The translations under genes and the position numbers were made by a program. Under the pieces are notes generated by a model, which worked only from the letters and a program-made list of their open reading frames with translations, was not told the origin of the DNA and ran no database searches. Positions 17,757 through 27,520 of a stretch of 64,000 nucleotides of DNA are shown one piece after another (position 1 is the first letter of the stretch; each line of letters opens with the position of its first letter). This stretch comes from Planctomycetota bacterium. Lineage in GTDB: Bacteria > Planctomycetota > Phycisphaerae > Phycisphaerales > Phycisphaeraceae. The stretch is taken from positions 2,232,001-2,296,000 of the forward strand of contig CP066225.1 of NCBI GenBank assembly GCA_016350165.1, written 5' to 3'.

Positions 17757-18383
17757 ATGAAGACGACTTTTGCTTTCGTAACGGTGCTGGCCGCGACACT
17801 TTGCCTGCTTACGAGCGGCTTTGTATCCAGCGTCCAGGCATATCCCCAGCCAGCGATTGTCAGTTCATCCTGGCAGCTTGATTTTGATTACGAAACTCCT
17901 AAGCCAATTGCGGTGAAGGATGGTTTGGGTCGTATTCATTGGTACTGGTACATGACCTACACTGTTGAGAACCACAGTGGTAAGAAACGTTTCCTTTCAC
18001 CTGAAGTAACGATCGCGACTGATTCAGGCAAGATCATTACAGCAGGTCGTAAGGTACCTTCGAATGTATTTAATGCAGTGAAGGCAGCTGAAGGCAACTC
18101 TTTGCTGATCGATCCGCTGCTGGTTGTTGATGAGATTCTTGAAGGTAGCGATTACGCTAAGGAATCTGTTGCGATCTGGCCTGCGTTTGAAGAAGACGTT
18201 GATGAGTTCCGCGTGTTTGTTGGCGGTATTTCAGGCGAATCAGCATACGTTGTGAATCCAATCACGAAAGATCGTGTACGTCTTCGCCGCTCAAAGATGA
18301 TGACCTTTGATACACCTGGTAATGTTCTTTCACCTAAGAATCAGCCAGTGATCTTGAAGGTTGATACAGAAGTGATGCGATAA
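17757..18383 (+). CDS. secreted hypothetical protein
   Basis: A 208-residue exported protein, family not recognised. Residues 1-28 are a signal peptide ('TVLAATLCLLTSGFVSSVQA'). The mature part is beta-rich with 'WYWYMTYTVENHSGKKRFL', a layout seen in uncharacterised planctomycete periplasmic proteins. GAGGTAATA directly before the ATG is a good ribosome site. It stands alone between two promoter/terminator boundaries. No catalytic residues can be suggested. Confidence 0.7.
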   Translation: MKTTFAFVTVLAATLCLLTSGFVSSVQAYPQPAIVSSSWQLDFDYETPKPIAVKDGLGRIHWYWYMTYTVENHSGKKRFLSPEVTIATDSGKIITAGRKVPSNVFNAVKAAEGNSLLIDPLLVVDEILEGSDYAKESVAIWPAFEEDVDEFRVFVGGISGESAYVVNPITKDRVRLRRSKMMTFDTPGNVLSPKNQPVILKVDTEVMR

Positions 18384-18420
18384 GGCATACAAAGCGAGGT
18401 GGGTTACAAGGACTATTAAA

Positions 18421-18452
18421 AACGCTGCTCTTTTGAGCAGCGTTTTTTTTGT
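18421..18452. terminator. terminator between convergent genes
   Basis: Perfect 10-bp stem AACGCTGCTC / GAGCAGCGTT with a TTTT loop and a run of eight T. An A run on the other side lets it act in both directions. Confidence 0.92.
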
Positions 18453-18473
18453 GGTTGAATTTTGCGTGATTAT

Positions 18474-19373
18474 TTACGCGTGTTTTTGCTGCATGTATGC
18501 GAAGACTTCTTCTGCGATGCGTTTGTATATTGGTTTTGCATCATCAGCACTAATGGGGAGGATGAGTGAGATGACGAAGTTTGTCTTACCATCGTCAACG
18601 ATCATGCAATCACCTGACCAGTAGCTGAACCAGCCGGTTTTGTGATAAGCCATGGCGTTGCTTGGAAGACCGAGTGCGAGTTTGGATTTATCGAGTTGGC
18701 GGCCGAGGAAAGTCATCATTTGCAATGAGACCCAAGGCGACTCGAATTGATTGGTTGCGATGCGATAAAGAAAATCGGTTGTATGAAGCGCGCATGTCAT
18801 GGTTGAGGGAACGTCGGCGTAACCTTCGTCTTCTTTTGAGCGTGAGAGATATTTGCGTGTGACTTCGGAGCCTTTGTAGTTGTACTTGTGAAGGGTCGCA
18901 TCAATGCGTGGACGCTGAGCTAAGTCGATACAGCAGTTTGCGGCAGCGTTGTCGGAACGCGTGATCATAAGATCAAGGAGGTAGCCGATGGTGACTATGT
19001 CGCCTGCAGCGAGAAGTGGGCGTGGGTCGGTTGGAATTTCTTTTGAACGATCAACATCGTTAGGCGATTCAACGGTAACTTGCTGATCGAGAGAGTAGAC
19101 CCCTTGCTCGATGAGTGAGAGGAGTGTACCTGCTACGTACATTTTGTAGATGCTACATGGGTAGATGAAGTTGTCGGGAGAGACGCCTGCGAATTCTGGT
19201 TGAGGTGTGTTTAAGTCAACGACTGCGAGTGAAATTTCTTCAACGCCATCTTCGCCAACGTCGAAAGAATGAAGCAGGTCGAGTTCACTACAAAGCTGTT
19301 CGAGTTTTTCGGTGAGTTTATAGTCGACAGTGTAATCGGCGGGCAACTTCATCTTGGATGTACCTTTTTCCAT
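18474..19373 (-). CDS. serine hydrolase, class A beta-lactamase fold
   Basis: A protein of about 299 residues. All three active-site elements of the beta-lactamase/penicillin-binding fold are present in order: SxxK in 'YPCSIYKMYV' (near residue 70), SDN in 'ITRSDNAAANCC', and KTG in 'YHKTGWFSYWSG'. No signal peptide is seen with the ATG at 19373, or with the ATG at 19352 that has the better AAAAAGG ribosome site; the GTG at 19433 has none. Without export, true beta-lactamase activity is doubtful; a peptidase or esterase-like role is as likely. It converges on the secreted protein gene at 17757. Confidence 0.85.
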   Translation of the reverse strand: MEKGTSKMKLPADYTVDYKLTEKLEQLCSELDLLHSFDVGEDGVEEISLAVVDLNTPQPEFAGVSPDNFIYPCSIYKMYVAGTLLSLIEQGVYSLDQQVTVESPNDVDRSKEIPTDPRPLLAAGDIVTIGYLLDLMITRSDNAAANCCIDLAQRPRIDATLHKYNYKGSEVTRKYLSRSKEDEGYADVPSTMTCALHTTDFLYRIATNQFESPWVSLQMMTFLGRQLDKSKLALGLPSNAMAYHKTGWFSYWSGDCMIVDDGKTNFVISLILPISADDAKPIYKRIAEEVFAYMQQKHA

Positions 19374-19499
19374 GATTGGATTCCATGCTAAAGGGGATAC
19401 GCGCACGAGCGATCCGGAAGAACAAACGACCACTGGAGAGGCTATTTTAGCAGTATGGATTTAAGATGTAAGCGCGAAGGTGTTGGAATTAGAAGTGTG

Positions 19500-20195
19500 C
19501 TAATTCCAGAGGATGGCGGTGCGATAACGGACGTCGTCGCCGACGATAGCATCGTCGATTTGGATGTGGTGGGCGAAACGCTTGAGTTGGTTGAGGTCGA
19601 AATCAAGAGGAATTAGAAAAGCGATCTGTGAAGCGCATGAAGCGGCAGCTTGAAGGAGTTGATGAGCGGGGGGCGAGAAGTCGTCGAGCGTAATGAGAGA
19701 ATTTTTCACTTCCTGAATTGCGTTATAGGGCGGATCTAAGATGACGGCATCGAACTCACGCTGCTTGGCTTCGCGCATGATATGACGGGGATCGCCGGTA
19801 ATGAAGGTGAGGTTGTCTTGAATGCCATAGATTTTTGCATTGTGCTTGGCGAGTTCGATGCGCTCGGCTGAGGTATCGATACAGACGACTTGTTTACCTG
19901 CACGAGCACATGCGATTGCGGACATACCGAGCCCTGTGAATGCATCAAGAACACGATCGCCACGGATACGAGAAGCGAGTTCATTGGAGACACGTTCAGG
20001 CTTAGCGCTGATTAGACCGTTACGATCGACCATGATGCCATAGTCGAAGAGTTCGAAGTACTCGTAACGAAGGTCCCAGAATGTCTGGAGTTTATCGCCA
20101 AACGGGCATGAAACCATGCCGGGCTTGCCGATGATGTAGTGTTGATCCTCAACCATATCCCTGAACCGATAATCGTGAAGTGACCCCCTAGTCAT
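19500..20195 (-). CDS. SAM-dependent methyltransferase (RNA-type)
   Basis: A 231-residue class I methyltransferase. 'VLDAFTGLGMSAIACARAG' is the SAM-binding motif I, 'VVCIDTSAERIELAKHNA' is motif II, and 'FDAVILDPPYNA' is the catalytic DPPY motif, typical of enzymes that methylate exocyclic amino groups. The overall arrangement resembles the TGS1/RNA cap guanine-N2 methyltransferase-like family that occurs widely in bacteria without a known target. An in-frame GTG is found two codons earlier. It is followed on the same strand by the beta-lactamase-fold gene and preceded by prmC. Confidence 0.8.
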   Translation of the reverse strand: MTRGSLHDYRFRDMVEDQHYIIGKPGMVSCPFGDKLQTFWDLRYEYFELFDYGIMVDRNGLISAKPERVSNELASRIRGDRVLDAFTGLGMSAIACARAGKQVVCIDTSAERIELAKHNAKIYGIQDNLTFITGDPRHIMREAKQREFDAVILDPPYNAIQEVKNSLITLDDFSPPAHQLLQAAASCASQIAFLIPLDFDLNQLKRFAHHIQIDDAIVGDDVRYRTAILWN

Positions 20196-20261
20196 AACCA
20201 CTTGAAGAGATATCGGTTTGGGAAGGCCAATAACATCGGAAAATAAAGGGGAAAATGCAGA

Positions 20262-21137
20262 TCAGACCGTATCTGCAACAAGAATGCGAGGGAAAGATTC
20301 GTGGTCCGAGAGGACGTGTTCGTTTTCGTAACGATTGGTATTACGAACTAACTCACGGATAGGCTTGTCGTGGACAGCAGCCATTTCAAGAGCGATCTGG
20401 CCGGGCGTGTTGATAAGATCCCTGCCCCGCTCAATTAGTGATGTGAGGAATTGAAGACCATCTTCGCCGCCACGTAAAGCGATTTCTGGTTCATACTCTT
20501 TGACATTGCGCTCAAGCTCGGACCACTCGCTGTCAGGGATGTATGGTGGATTGCTGACGAGGTAATCAAAACGTTCGCCTTGGAGAGGTTCGAGGAGATC
20601 ACCTTGTCGGAAGTCAATACGGTCTGCGACGCCATGCTTTTCAGCGTTGCGCTTTGCGACTTTGAGTGCAGCTTCACTGATGTCTGTCGCAATTACGCGT
20701 GAATCTTTGATCTGTTTCGCAAGGCAAATCGCGATAATACCGGAACCGGTGCAGACGTCAGCGATCACTGGTTTTGTAAGACCTGGTGCGACACGAGCGT
20801 GTTGAATAACGTGTTCAACAAGTGTTTCAGTGCTTGGACGAGGAATGAGGGTATCGCGTGTAACTTCGAACATCATGGAGAAGAAAGGCGCTTGTCCAAC
20901 GAGGTAATCGACGGGTTCGTGTTCGCATGCACGTTCAACAAGATCACGAAAAGCAGCGCGTTCAAGTTCAGTGGCTGGGCGTTCTGGGTCCATGTAAAGG
21001 CGCAGACGTTCACAGTTGAGAATATGCGCGAGGAGCATCTCAGCAGAAAGGCGCGGATGATCGATGCCTTTCTTTTCGAAGTGCTGAGTAGTCCAGCGAA
21101 TGAGAGCTTGGGATGTCCAAATCTTTAAGGTGCCCAT
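20262..21137 (-). CDS. prmC: peptide chain release factor glutamine N5-methyltransferase PrmC
   Basis: A 291-residue protein of normal length for PrmC/HemK. It has the N-terminal five-helix substrate domain (residues 1-85, including 'HPRLSAEMLLAHIL' and 'EPVDYLVGQAPFF'), 'IPRPSTETLVE' at the domain junction, SAM motif 'IADVCTGSGIIAICLA' and the catalytic 'SNPPYIP'. The enzyme methylates the GGQ glutamine of RF1 and RF2. The usual neighbour prfA is not in the window. A copy of the dispersed palindrome lies inside the gene at 20348-20362. Confidence 0.95.
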   Translation of the reverse strand: MGTLKIWTSQALIRWTTQHFEKKGIDHPRLSAEMLLAHILNCERLRLYMDPERPATELERAAFRDLVERACEHEPVDYLVGQAPFFSMMFEVTRDTLIPRPSTETLVEHVIQHARVAPGLTKPVIADVCTGSGIIAICLAKQIKDSRVIATDISEAALKVAKRNAEKHGVADRIDFRQGDLLEPLQGERFDYLVSNPPYIPDSEWSELERNVKEYEPEIALRGGEDGLQFLTSLIERGRDLINTPGQIALEMAAVHDKPIRELVRNTNRYENEHVLSDHESFPRILVADTV

Positions 21138-21361
21138 GGGTTATATGATACCCATAAAATCGAATGAACTCACTCTGGATTACATGTTGAAATCATGAAG
21201 ATATGACATAGGCACGTCAGTGGGATGAATGTCGGGTTGGTAGATAAGTTTGGTTATTGGTTCGGGAATCGAAATATGCAAGGGGTTTTGTGGGGTGCTC
21301 CGATGAAATGACGGGGTTGTTGTGCCGGGGGATTAGTCGATAATTTGCGGAGCGAATGACA

Positions 21362-22474
21362 ATGAATCGGGTCGTTTTTACATTTGGTTTGCTGATCATG
21401 CTGATGGTTACATTTTTTTTATACACTTCTGCGAATGCGTGCACTGAATTTATTGTAAAGGCTGATGATGGTGTGAATGTGGTGGGGCGATCGATGGAAT
21501 TTGGCTTTGATTTGAAGAGTCAGGTTGTGGTGCAGCCGCGCGGTGATGAGTTTACGATGCCTGAAGTTGAAGGGCAGGAAGGGATGCATTGGGAGAATAA
21601 GTTTGGGTATGCATACTTGAATGGCAATGAAACAACTGTAATTGCGGATGGTATGAATGAGAAGGGGTTGTCGGTAGGTTGTTTGTATATGCCTGAGTAT
21701 GCGGTGTATCAGAAGGTCAATAAAACGAATGCTGATCGGGCGATACCAAATGATTTACTGGGACATTGGCTGCTTGGGAATTTTGAGCGTGTTGATGAGA
21801 TTAAGAAGCAGTTGCCTGAGATGATTGTGTATGGCCATGAAGTTGAGTGGGTGGGTGGCGAGCTGCCGCTGCATTACTCGGTGTACGAAAGAAGTGGGAA
21901 GGGAATTGTGATTGAATATACGAAGGACGGTTTGCGAATTTATGACAATGAGATTGGGGTGATGACAAATTCGCCGCCGTTTGATTGGCATTTAGAAAAT
22001 CTGCAGAATTATCTTGGTTTGAAGTCGAATAATCCTGAAGCTGAGAAGGTTGATAAATATTTAGTGAAGCCTGCTGGTCAGGGTTTTGGCATGATTGGAT
22101 TGCCGGGCGATTATACGCCGCCGTCACGATTGGTGAGGGTATTGGCATTGCGATCGGCTTCTGATAAAGTTGACGATGAATATGAAGCGGCGAACCTTGC
22201 ACTGCATTTATTGAACACAGTTGATATACCGAAGGGGACAGTGAGGCCTGCAAAGAATGAGAAACAGGATCATTTTGATTACACGCAGTGGATTGTGATC
22301 AAGGATCTGAAAAATCTGAAGCTTTATTACAGAACCTATTCATCGATTAGTGTTCAGATGATTGATTTGATGAAGATTGATTTTGAAAAAGAGAGTGGTG
22401 TGAGGAAAATTTCGCTTACGGAGAAGCCTATTGTTGTTGAGCAGACGTGGAAGGTAATGGAAGCGGTAAAGTAG
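21362..22474 (+). CDS. exported linear amide C-N hydrolase (choloylglycine hydrolase family)
   Basis: A protein of about 370 residues of the Ntn-hydrolase family of penicillin V acylases and bile salt hydrolases. The signal peptide ends at '...SANA' and is directly followed by Cys in 'CTEFIVKADDG'; in this family the exposed N-terminal Cys is the nucleophile. 'GRSMEFGFD' carries the conserved Arg, and 'TNSPPFDWHLENL' carries the conserved Asn region. I choose the ATG at 21362 because GGAG lies nine bases before it; the ATG at 21356 is possible. It is predicted periplasmic and may hydrolyse acyl-amides; the substrate is unknown. Confidence 0.9.
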   Translation: MNRVVFTFGLLIMLMVTFFLYTSANACTEFIVKADDGVNVVGRSMEFGFDLKSQVVVQPRGDEFTMPEVEGQEGMHWENKFGYAYLNGNETTVIADGMNEKGLSVGCLYMPEYAVYQKVNKTNADRAIPNDLLGHWLLGNFERVDEIKKQLPEMIVYGHEVEWVGGELPLHYSVYERSGKGIVIEYTKDGLRIYDNEIGVMTNSPPFDWHLENLQNYLGLKSNNPEAEKVDKYLVKPAGQGFGMIGLPGDYTPPSRLVRVLALRSASDKVDDEYEAANLALHLLNTVDIPKGTVRPAKNEKQDHFDYTQWIVIKDLKNLKLYYRTYSSISVQMIDLMKIDFEKESGVRKISLTEKPIVVEQTWKVMEAVK

Positions 22475-22537
22475 TTTGAGAGAAGCTTCATGATGATCCC
22501 ACTAGACCGGAAGGGGCAAGAGCATTACTATTAATAC

Positions 22538-23644
22538 ATGCATGTGGCGTTATTAACCAATACGGCTTGGATTGATGAGGAACTCGCGATTCTGAAGCAC
22601 CTGATTGTGGGGCTGATTGATGAGCGTGTGCGTGTGACGCAGGTTGTTCCGGAGTCTATTCGTGAGTCAGAATTTACGCCGTTTGTTAAGCATGTGAAGT
22701 GGAATGAGGTTCGCACAAAGTCGCGATTGATATCGCGAATGCTGAACCGGTTGCATATCAGTCAGATTACACCGTCATTGAAACCGATGGGTTTGGATTT
22801 GATTCACGCGTTAGATGGACGCATGTGGCATGGGGCTGCTTATATTGCGAGGAAACTTGATTTACCGCTAGTTTTGAGTGCATCATCGTTTTTTGATCTT
22901 GAGACAGCGCGGTCGATACGTGGGCGGGTTGATTCAGAACGTACGGTAATTACTGCTGCGACGTTGCCGTTGTCTGCAGCAATTGAACGAGCGGTGCATA
23001 ACAAGATACCTGTGCAGTTGGTGCCGACGGGGATTTATCGTGCGACACAACATGAGCACCATGACCCGGTTGGTACTTCACCTTCTGCGATTATTTCTGG
23101 AACTGGGCGACTTGACTCGAACTACCAAGCATTGCTTCAGGGAATTGCTGAAGTGGTGCGTATTCATCCGAATATCCAGTTCTTTTTCGATGGACAGGGT
23201 GTTGATCAGCATAATATTTGGCAGGTTGCGGAGCGATTGAATTTACTGCCGAATATTTCGATCATTCCGAGACAGGTCGGGCACCGTGAGATTTTATTGC
23301 GTGCAGATATATTGATTCATCCCCAGCCATTGGGGCGTGCGAGATCAATTACATTGCAAGCAATGGCGCGCAAGATACCGATTCTTGCTCATGAAGATCC
23401 GTGGTTGGATTATTTGATCCCCGATCAGACTGCTTGGGTTGTGGCAGGTGATTCGATTTCATCGCAGACATGGCGAAATTTACTTTTACGTGTGATTGAG
23501 CAGCCGAAGGCAGTACATACTTTGGGCGAATCTTCACGCAATTGGGTAACAACACATCGGCTTGCTTCTCAGCAGATCACGCGTTTGGCTGCGATCTATC
23601 GTATGCTTGCACCACAAACTCAGAATATTAAATTTCCAGCCTGA
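22538..23644 (+). CDS. GT-B glycosyltransferase (family 4-like)
   Basis: A 368-residue protein with the two Rossmann-like halves of GT-B glycosyltransferases. The N-terminal half has 'MHVALLTNTAWIDEELAIL' and 'DLIHALDGRMWHGAAYIA'. The C-terminal half has 'IISGTGRLDSNYQALLQGI', 'FFFDGQGVDQ' and 'ADILIHPQPLGRARSITLQA', which occupies the place of the E-x7-E donor site but lacks the usual first Glu. Donor and acceptor are unknown. Upstream is the amidase gene and downstream panC, both on the same strand with short gaps, so cotranscription is possible. A palindrome copy lies just upstream inside the amidase gene at 22336-22350. Confidence 0.82.
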   Translation: MHVALLTNTAWIDEELAILKHLIVGLIDERVRVTQVVPESIRESEFTPFVKHVKWNEVRTKSRLISRMLNRLHISQITPSLKPMGLDLIHALDGRMWHGAAYIARKLDLPLVLSASSFFDLETARSIRGRVDSERTVITAATLPLSAAIERAVHNKIPVQLVPTGIYRATQHEHHDPVGTSPSAIISGTGRLDSNYQALLQGIAEVVRIHPNIQFFFDGQGVDQHNIWQVAERLNLLPNISIIPRQVGHREILLRADILIHPQPLGRARSITLQAMARKIPILAHEDPWLDYLIPDQTAWVVAGDSISSQTWRNLLLRVIEQPKAVHTLGESSRNWVTTHRLASQQITRLAAIYRMLAPQTQNIKFPA

Positions 23645-23702
23645 TCATTCCACGATTTAATGTGACGTAGCCTGATCCTACAACTGGTCATACAATATCT
23701 GT

Positions 23703-24566
23703 ATGGACATTGCTAAATCAATCGACGAAGCTCGTGCAATGCGTTATTCGACGCCGGGCAAGATCGCGTTAGTGCCAACAATGGGCGCTTTGCATGAAGG
23801 ACATCTTTCACTTGTGAAAGAAGGCAGAAAACATGCGGATAATGTGATCGTTTATATTTTTGTAAATCCTACACAATTTGCGCCTAATGAAGATTTTGAT
23901 TCGTACCCTCGTACAGTTGAAGATGATCTGAAGAAACTAGAAACTGTTGGCGTGAATAAGGTTTTCATTCCTGACCTCAGCGAAATCTATCCGACTGAAG
24001 ATATCCCTTGTGAAGTCGATGTTGCAGCATTGAATGGGATACTTGAAGGTGAATTTCGGCCACACTTTTTTGGCGGCGTATGTCGTGTGTTGACTAAAAT
24101 GTTCAATATCGTGCAACCGCACTATACAATTTTTGGTCAAAAAGATTACCAGCAATTACAAATTGTGACTGCGATGGTACGTGACATGTGTATGCCGATG
24201 AAAGTCATTGCTGCACCAACGATGCGTGAAAAAGATGGGCTTGCTATGTCTTCACGCAATGTATATTTGAGTAAAACAGAGCGAAAACTATCTGTCGGTT
24301 TATACAAAGCACTTAAGCAAGCAAAACACATGATTATGAGCGGTGGCGAAACTGATCCTGAAATTGTTGAGTCAGCGATGAAAGATGTGATCAATGCTCA
24401 TCATTTTGATTCAATCGACTATGCAACGATTAGACATCCTCATACATTGCAACCATTGGATTGTATCGAGCCCGAATTAAGTAATGGTGTTGTCGCATTA
24501 ATTGCTGCTCACCTTGGAAAAACTCGTTTAATTGACAATATGGTCATTGGCGCAGGCTCTGCATAA
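23703..24566 (+). CDS. panC: pantothenate synthetase PanC
   Basis: A 287-residue protein of normal length. It has 'VPTMGALHEGHLSLV' with the HxGH nucleotide motif, 'FVNPTQFAPNEDFDSYPR', 'HYTIFGQKDYQQLQ' and the KMSKS-like 'GLAMSSRNVYLS'. It joins pantoate and beta-alanine with ATP hydrolysis in the pantothenate/CoA pathway, in the cytoplasm. panB and panD are not adjacent. A copy of the dispersed palindrome lies inside at 24419-24433. A strong terminator follows. Confidence 0.97.
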   Translation: MDIAKSIDEARAMRYSTPGKIALVPTMGALHEGHLSLVKEGRKHADNVIVYIFVNPTQFAPNEDFDSYPRTVEDDLKKLETVGVNKVFIPDLSEIYPTEDIPCEVDVAALNGILEGEFRPHFFGGVCRVLTKMFNIVQPHYTIFGQKDYQQLQIVTAMVRDMCMPMKVIAAPTMREKDGLAMSSRNVYLSKTERKLSVGLYKALKQAKHMIMSGGETDPEIVESAMKDVINAHHFDSIDYATIRHPHTLQPLDCIEPELSNGVVALIAAHLGKTRLIDNMVIGAGSA

Positions 24567-24587
24567 TTTTCGTAAACACAAAATATT

Positions 24588-24624
24588 AAAGCACGTTATG
24601 CTCACACATAACGTGCTTTTTCTT
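24588..24624 (+). terminator. rho-independent terminator of panC
   Basis: Perfect 13-bp stem AAAGCACGTTATG / CATAACGTGCTTT, six-base loop, then a T-rich tail. Confidence 0.92.
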
Positions 24625-24719
24625 GTTAGCAGTGAGTAACAAAATGATTGATCCGAAGCTATTTTACATGTTACGATAGTGTCGTTGATCCTACCTTACT
24701 AATTTACCGGGGCACAAAA

Positions 24720-26519
24720 ATGATCAGCCAAAATATCGCTAAAACATGCTTATGTTTCACACTTACTGCTGGGATATTTGGAAGCATCCAAGACGTCAAC
24801 GCGCGGCCACGTGAGAATGCTGCATTAAAAAAGCACACAGTTGAGTTTCGTAATCGCACAGCTAGCCGCGAAAAAGATCCGTTCCCCATGGCGGATAAAC
24901 GGCTATATCTAATCAACACCGATTTGAGTTTTTATGAAAACTCGCTACTTACAGCTCATCAAATTGTAATCGACAGTAATTCGTCACTTCTACTTAATAA
25001 TTCCAAGGCAATTATCAGCCCTTCAAAATTAAACAACATCACTTTAAAAAATTTGCCTTCAACAGTTAGTTCATTTGGATCATTTGAGCTTTACAACCAA
25101 TCAACATTAACATCACCGTCATTACTGATCACAACTCAAAAAGACAAAATTAAACGGGCTGAAATCCCTGAAATTAAAGTATTAAACAGCAATTTTAAAG
25201 TAAATGATATTGATTTTGAATATGTTAATGCTACTTTTACAGCTCAATCAACTATTCAAACCGACAACCTGTACTTTGCAGGTGGCATACGTACCTATGC
25301 AATCGATCTACCCTCAATCGATTTGTCAGGAGAAACGAATTGGAAAAATACAAATTATCTGCGCATAGGTTCGAATTCTAAAAATTCGCTTTATCGCGTT
25401 CCAATCCTCACAATCTCCGAGAAAGCTGTCTTGGACACGAACATTCTTCACACAGAAGGCGGTACTGAAGTTCAACCCATCGTCAGGCTCATGGACAGTA
25501 CGCTGATTGCTAACGAGCTATATACAAGCAAACATGCTTTTGATTATCGTTCAGGAAATCTAGTTATTAAGAAAACTTTTGTTTCACCTGATGGTTTTGA
25601 TTTTAAAAATCAGAACGTATCTATTAAATCAAATGATATGTTTATGTATATAGGTGAATTGGAAAATGCTAGAAATGTGCGTGTCAATCTAGGCAAGGAT
25701 GCGATTGTTGTACACTCAAAGAAGTTCAAGAAAAACCTCTTCGAATCATTCATCAACAAGGGTAAGAACCACATGCTGGGTAAACCCTTTCAAGTCGCTC
25801 GCGGTGAAACTATATACTTACACGGACTCTTTCAAGATCCGATATACATCAACGGCACTGTTATTGTTAAACCTAACCAACGGTTAGATCTACAAAACAG
25901 AATTATTGTAAAGAATTTCGGATTATTTGAAGCACCCAGTCTTGATTTACATAACCCCGTAGAGATCATCGGCGGAAAAGTTAAAGTCAATTCAGTTACC
26001 ACTAATGAGTTGCGTATCTCTCAGAATGGTGAACTACATTGCAAGGAACTCACGCTTCTATTATCTGAATCACTTAACGATAGGCAAGCTGAGTATTTCT
26101 TTTCGAATAATGCAGTCATTAAATGTCTTGAAGGCAATCATCGATTTAATTTTCGCAATAACAAAACAACACTCACCGGCTCGCTATTTTCACCAAATAA
26201 TCTTACTTTCCAGCCATCGTCAACGCTTATCATCAACTTTGATGCATATGAAAATATTGAACAATACTATGATAAGCCGATTATCTCATCGACTCAGCCA
26301 ATCGTACTCAAGGGCGCACTGCAATTATCTGGCAGAATCCCCAGAGATAAGCCAATCATTCTCGCACAAGGGCCAAACGTTGACTACAAGCAGCTCAGAT
26401 ATAATGATCGCATCTACACGTTACAGCACCAAGGCTATGAAGGCGAGTTACGGGTATATTTAACCTATCGCGCTTCAACAATTATTAGAAATAAAACAGG
26501 GCAATTTGATAAAGAATAA
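24720..26519 (+). CDS. secreted repetitive beta-rich protein, unknown
   Basis: A 599-residue protein, not recognised. The ATG at 24720 gives a signal peptide ('IAKTCLCFTLTAGIFGSIQ'); an upstream in-frame start at 24648 does not. The mature part is an irregular series of short beta strands with Asn/Leu/Ile-rich turns ('LDLQNRIIVKNFGLFEAPSL'), which suggests a right-handed beta-helix or similar solenoid. There is no PEP-CTERM tail or membrane anchor. The gene is clearly more AT-rich than its neighbours. A perfect-arm copy of the dispersed palindrome lies inside at 25873-25887. Confidence 0.6.
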   Translation: MISQNIAKTCLCFTLTAGIFGSIQDVNARPRENAALKKHTVEFRNRTASREKDPFPMADKRLYLINTDLSFYENSLLTAHQIVIDSNSSLLLNNSKAIISPSKLNNITLKNLPSTVSSFGSFELYNQSTLTSPSLLITTQKDKIKRAEIPEIKVLNSNFKVNDIDFEYVNATFTAQSTIQTDNLYFAGGIRTYAIDLPSIDLSGETNWKNTNYLRIGSNSKNSLYRVPILTISEKAVLDTNILHTEGGTEVQPIVRLMDSTLIANELYTSKHAFDYRSGNLVIKKTFVSPDGFDFKNQNVSIKSNDMFMYIGELENARNVRVNLGKDAIVVHSKKFKKNLFESFINKGKNHMLGKPFQVARGETIYLHGLFQDPIYINGTVIVKPNQRLDLQNRIIVKNFGLFEAPSLDLHNPVEIIGGKVKVNSVTTNELRISQNGELHCKELTLLLSESLNDRQAEYFFSNNAVIKCLEGNHRFNFRNNKTTLTGSLFSPNNLTFQPSSTLIINFDAYENIEQYYDKPIISSTQPIVLKGALQLSGRIPRDKPIILAQGPNVDYKQLRYNDRIYTLQHQGYEGELRVYLTYRASTIIRNKTGQFDKE

Positions 26520-26545
26520 AATCGATATGTACAAACAATCGAAGG

Positions 26546-26560
26546 CTAATCATTGATTAG
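26546..26560. repeat. dispersed 15-bp palindrome overlapping a stop codon
   Basis: CTAATCATTGATTAG, symmetrical except for the centre. On the minus strand it contains the TAA stop of the gene that ends at 26557, and it lies between two convergent genes. Confidence 0.65.
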
Positions 26561-27375
26561 TCTTTTTCTACGCGCGAAGTATTTGTTGCTGGATTATAAA
26601 ATCTACCATCAACCGTTGGATCGTAATAGCTACCTGATAAAGATCCATCATGCTTCATCTGCTGAACTTGATAAGCTCCATTCACACGAAGGTCCAATCG
26701 TGAGCCCACACTTGGCAAAGAATGCACTTGCGTAGTCGCTGGCTGCCAACTTGATTGATAATGTTGCGGCGAAACATATGCTGCTCTCGGCGATTCAGAC
26801 GATTCTTCTTCCGCCGTTATAACAGGATTCAGCAGATCAATATTCAGATTGTAAACCATGCCTGCTGAACCAATATCAGCAAACAAACCATCACGCATTG
26901 GCTTACGATTTTTCTCAACATACGTCCGTTTAGAACTCTTGCCTACAACAACGAGATATTCAGGTCGTTGCACCAAAGCAGTCACACCTGGAGCACGATA
27001 CTGATATTGAGTCGGCACAACCATCCCCGTATGCATATCAACCGTCGGCAAACCTTGCTTCAATTGTCCACCGACATAATCACGCTCATACATCGTGACA
27101 TTACGGCTGAATTGCGAATTGCCATGATTCAACCGCCTCTGACTGGCTGCATTCGAACTCATATCGCTAACCGTCTGATCAACCGGCCGCCATGTACCCT
27201 GCATCACCAGTTCAGGTACATACCCACGCTTATCACCTGCCAAATTATTGTCATTCACAGGTGCCTGCCCCATTGCCACATCACTCAAACACGCAGCAGC
27301 AAGCAACACCCCTGCACTAGCTGTGATGCGACTTATTTGACTCAGTTGTCCGGATTTCATTGCCATGTTGCCCAT
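26557..27375 (-). CDS. exported hypothetical protein
   Basis: A 272-residue protein, not recognised. The N-terminus has a signal peptide ('ITASAGVLLAAACLSDVAMG') with cleavage near 'AMGQA'. The mature part is Asn/Ser/Tyr/Gln-rich, low in hydrophobic residues and probably largely unstructured or beta-rich. No domain or catalytic motif is visible. It converges on the beta-rich protein gene; the dispersed palindrome lies across its stop codon. Confidence 0.6.
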   Translation of the reverse strand: MGNMAMKSGQLSQISRITASAGVLLAAACLSDVAMGQAPVNDNNLAGDKRGYVPELVMQGTWRPVDQTVSDMSSNAASQRRLNHGNSQFSRNVTMYERDYVGGQLKQGLPTVDMHTGMVVPTQYQYRAPGVTALVQRPEYLVVVGKSSKRTYVEKNRKPMRDGLFADIGSAGMVYNLNIDLLNPVITAEEESSESPRAAYVSPQHYQSSWQPATTQVHSLPSVGSRLDLRVNGAYQVQQMKHDGSLSGSYYDPTVDGRFYNPATNTSRVEKD

Positions 27376-27463
27376 TTTATCGGCTTTTCAGCTTCTCCCA
27401 AACACAATTAATCGTGACTTTCCTCATAACTGTTACGAATTCAACCTAAATTGGTTCCGCCCC

Positions 27464-27488
27464 CAAAAAAACGCCGCTTTCACGGCGT
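27464..27488 (-). terminator. terminator of the regulator/membrane protein operon
   Basis: Stem ACGCCG / CGGCGT (27471-27476 and 27483-27488) with seven or more T following on the minus strand. Confidence 0.85.
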
Positions 27489-27520
27489 CCCGCCCTTGTA
27501 AGGCTTAATACGTCATATCG

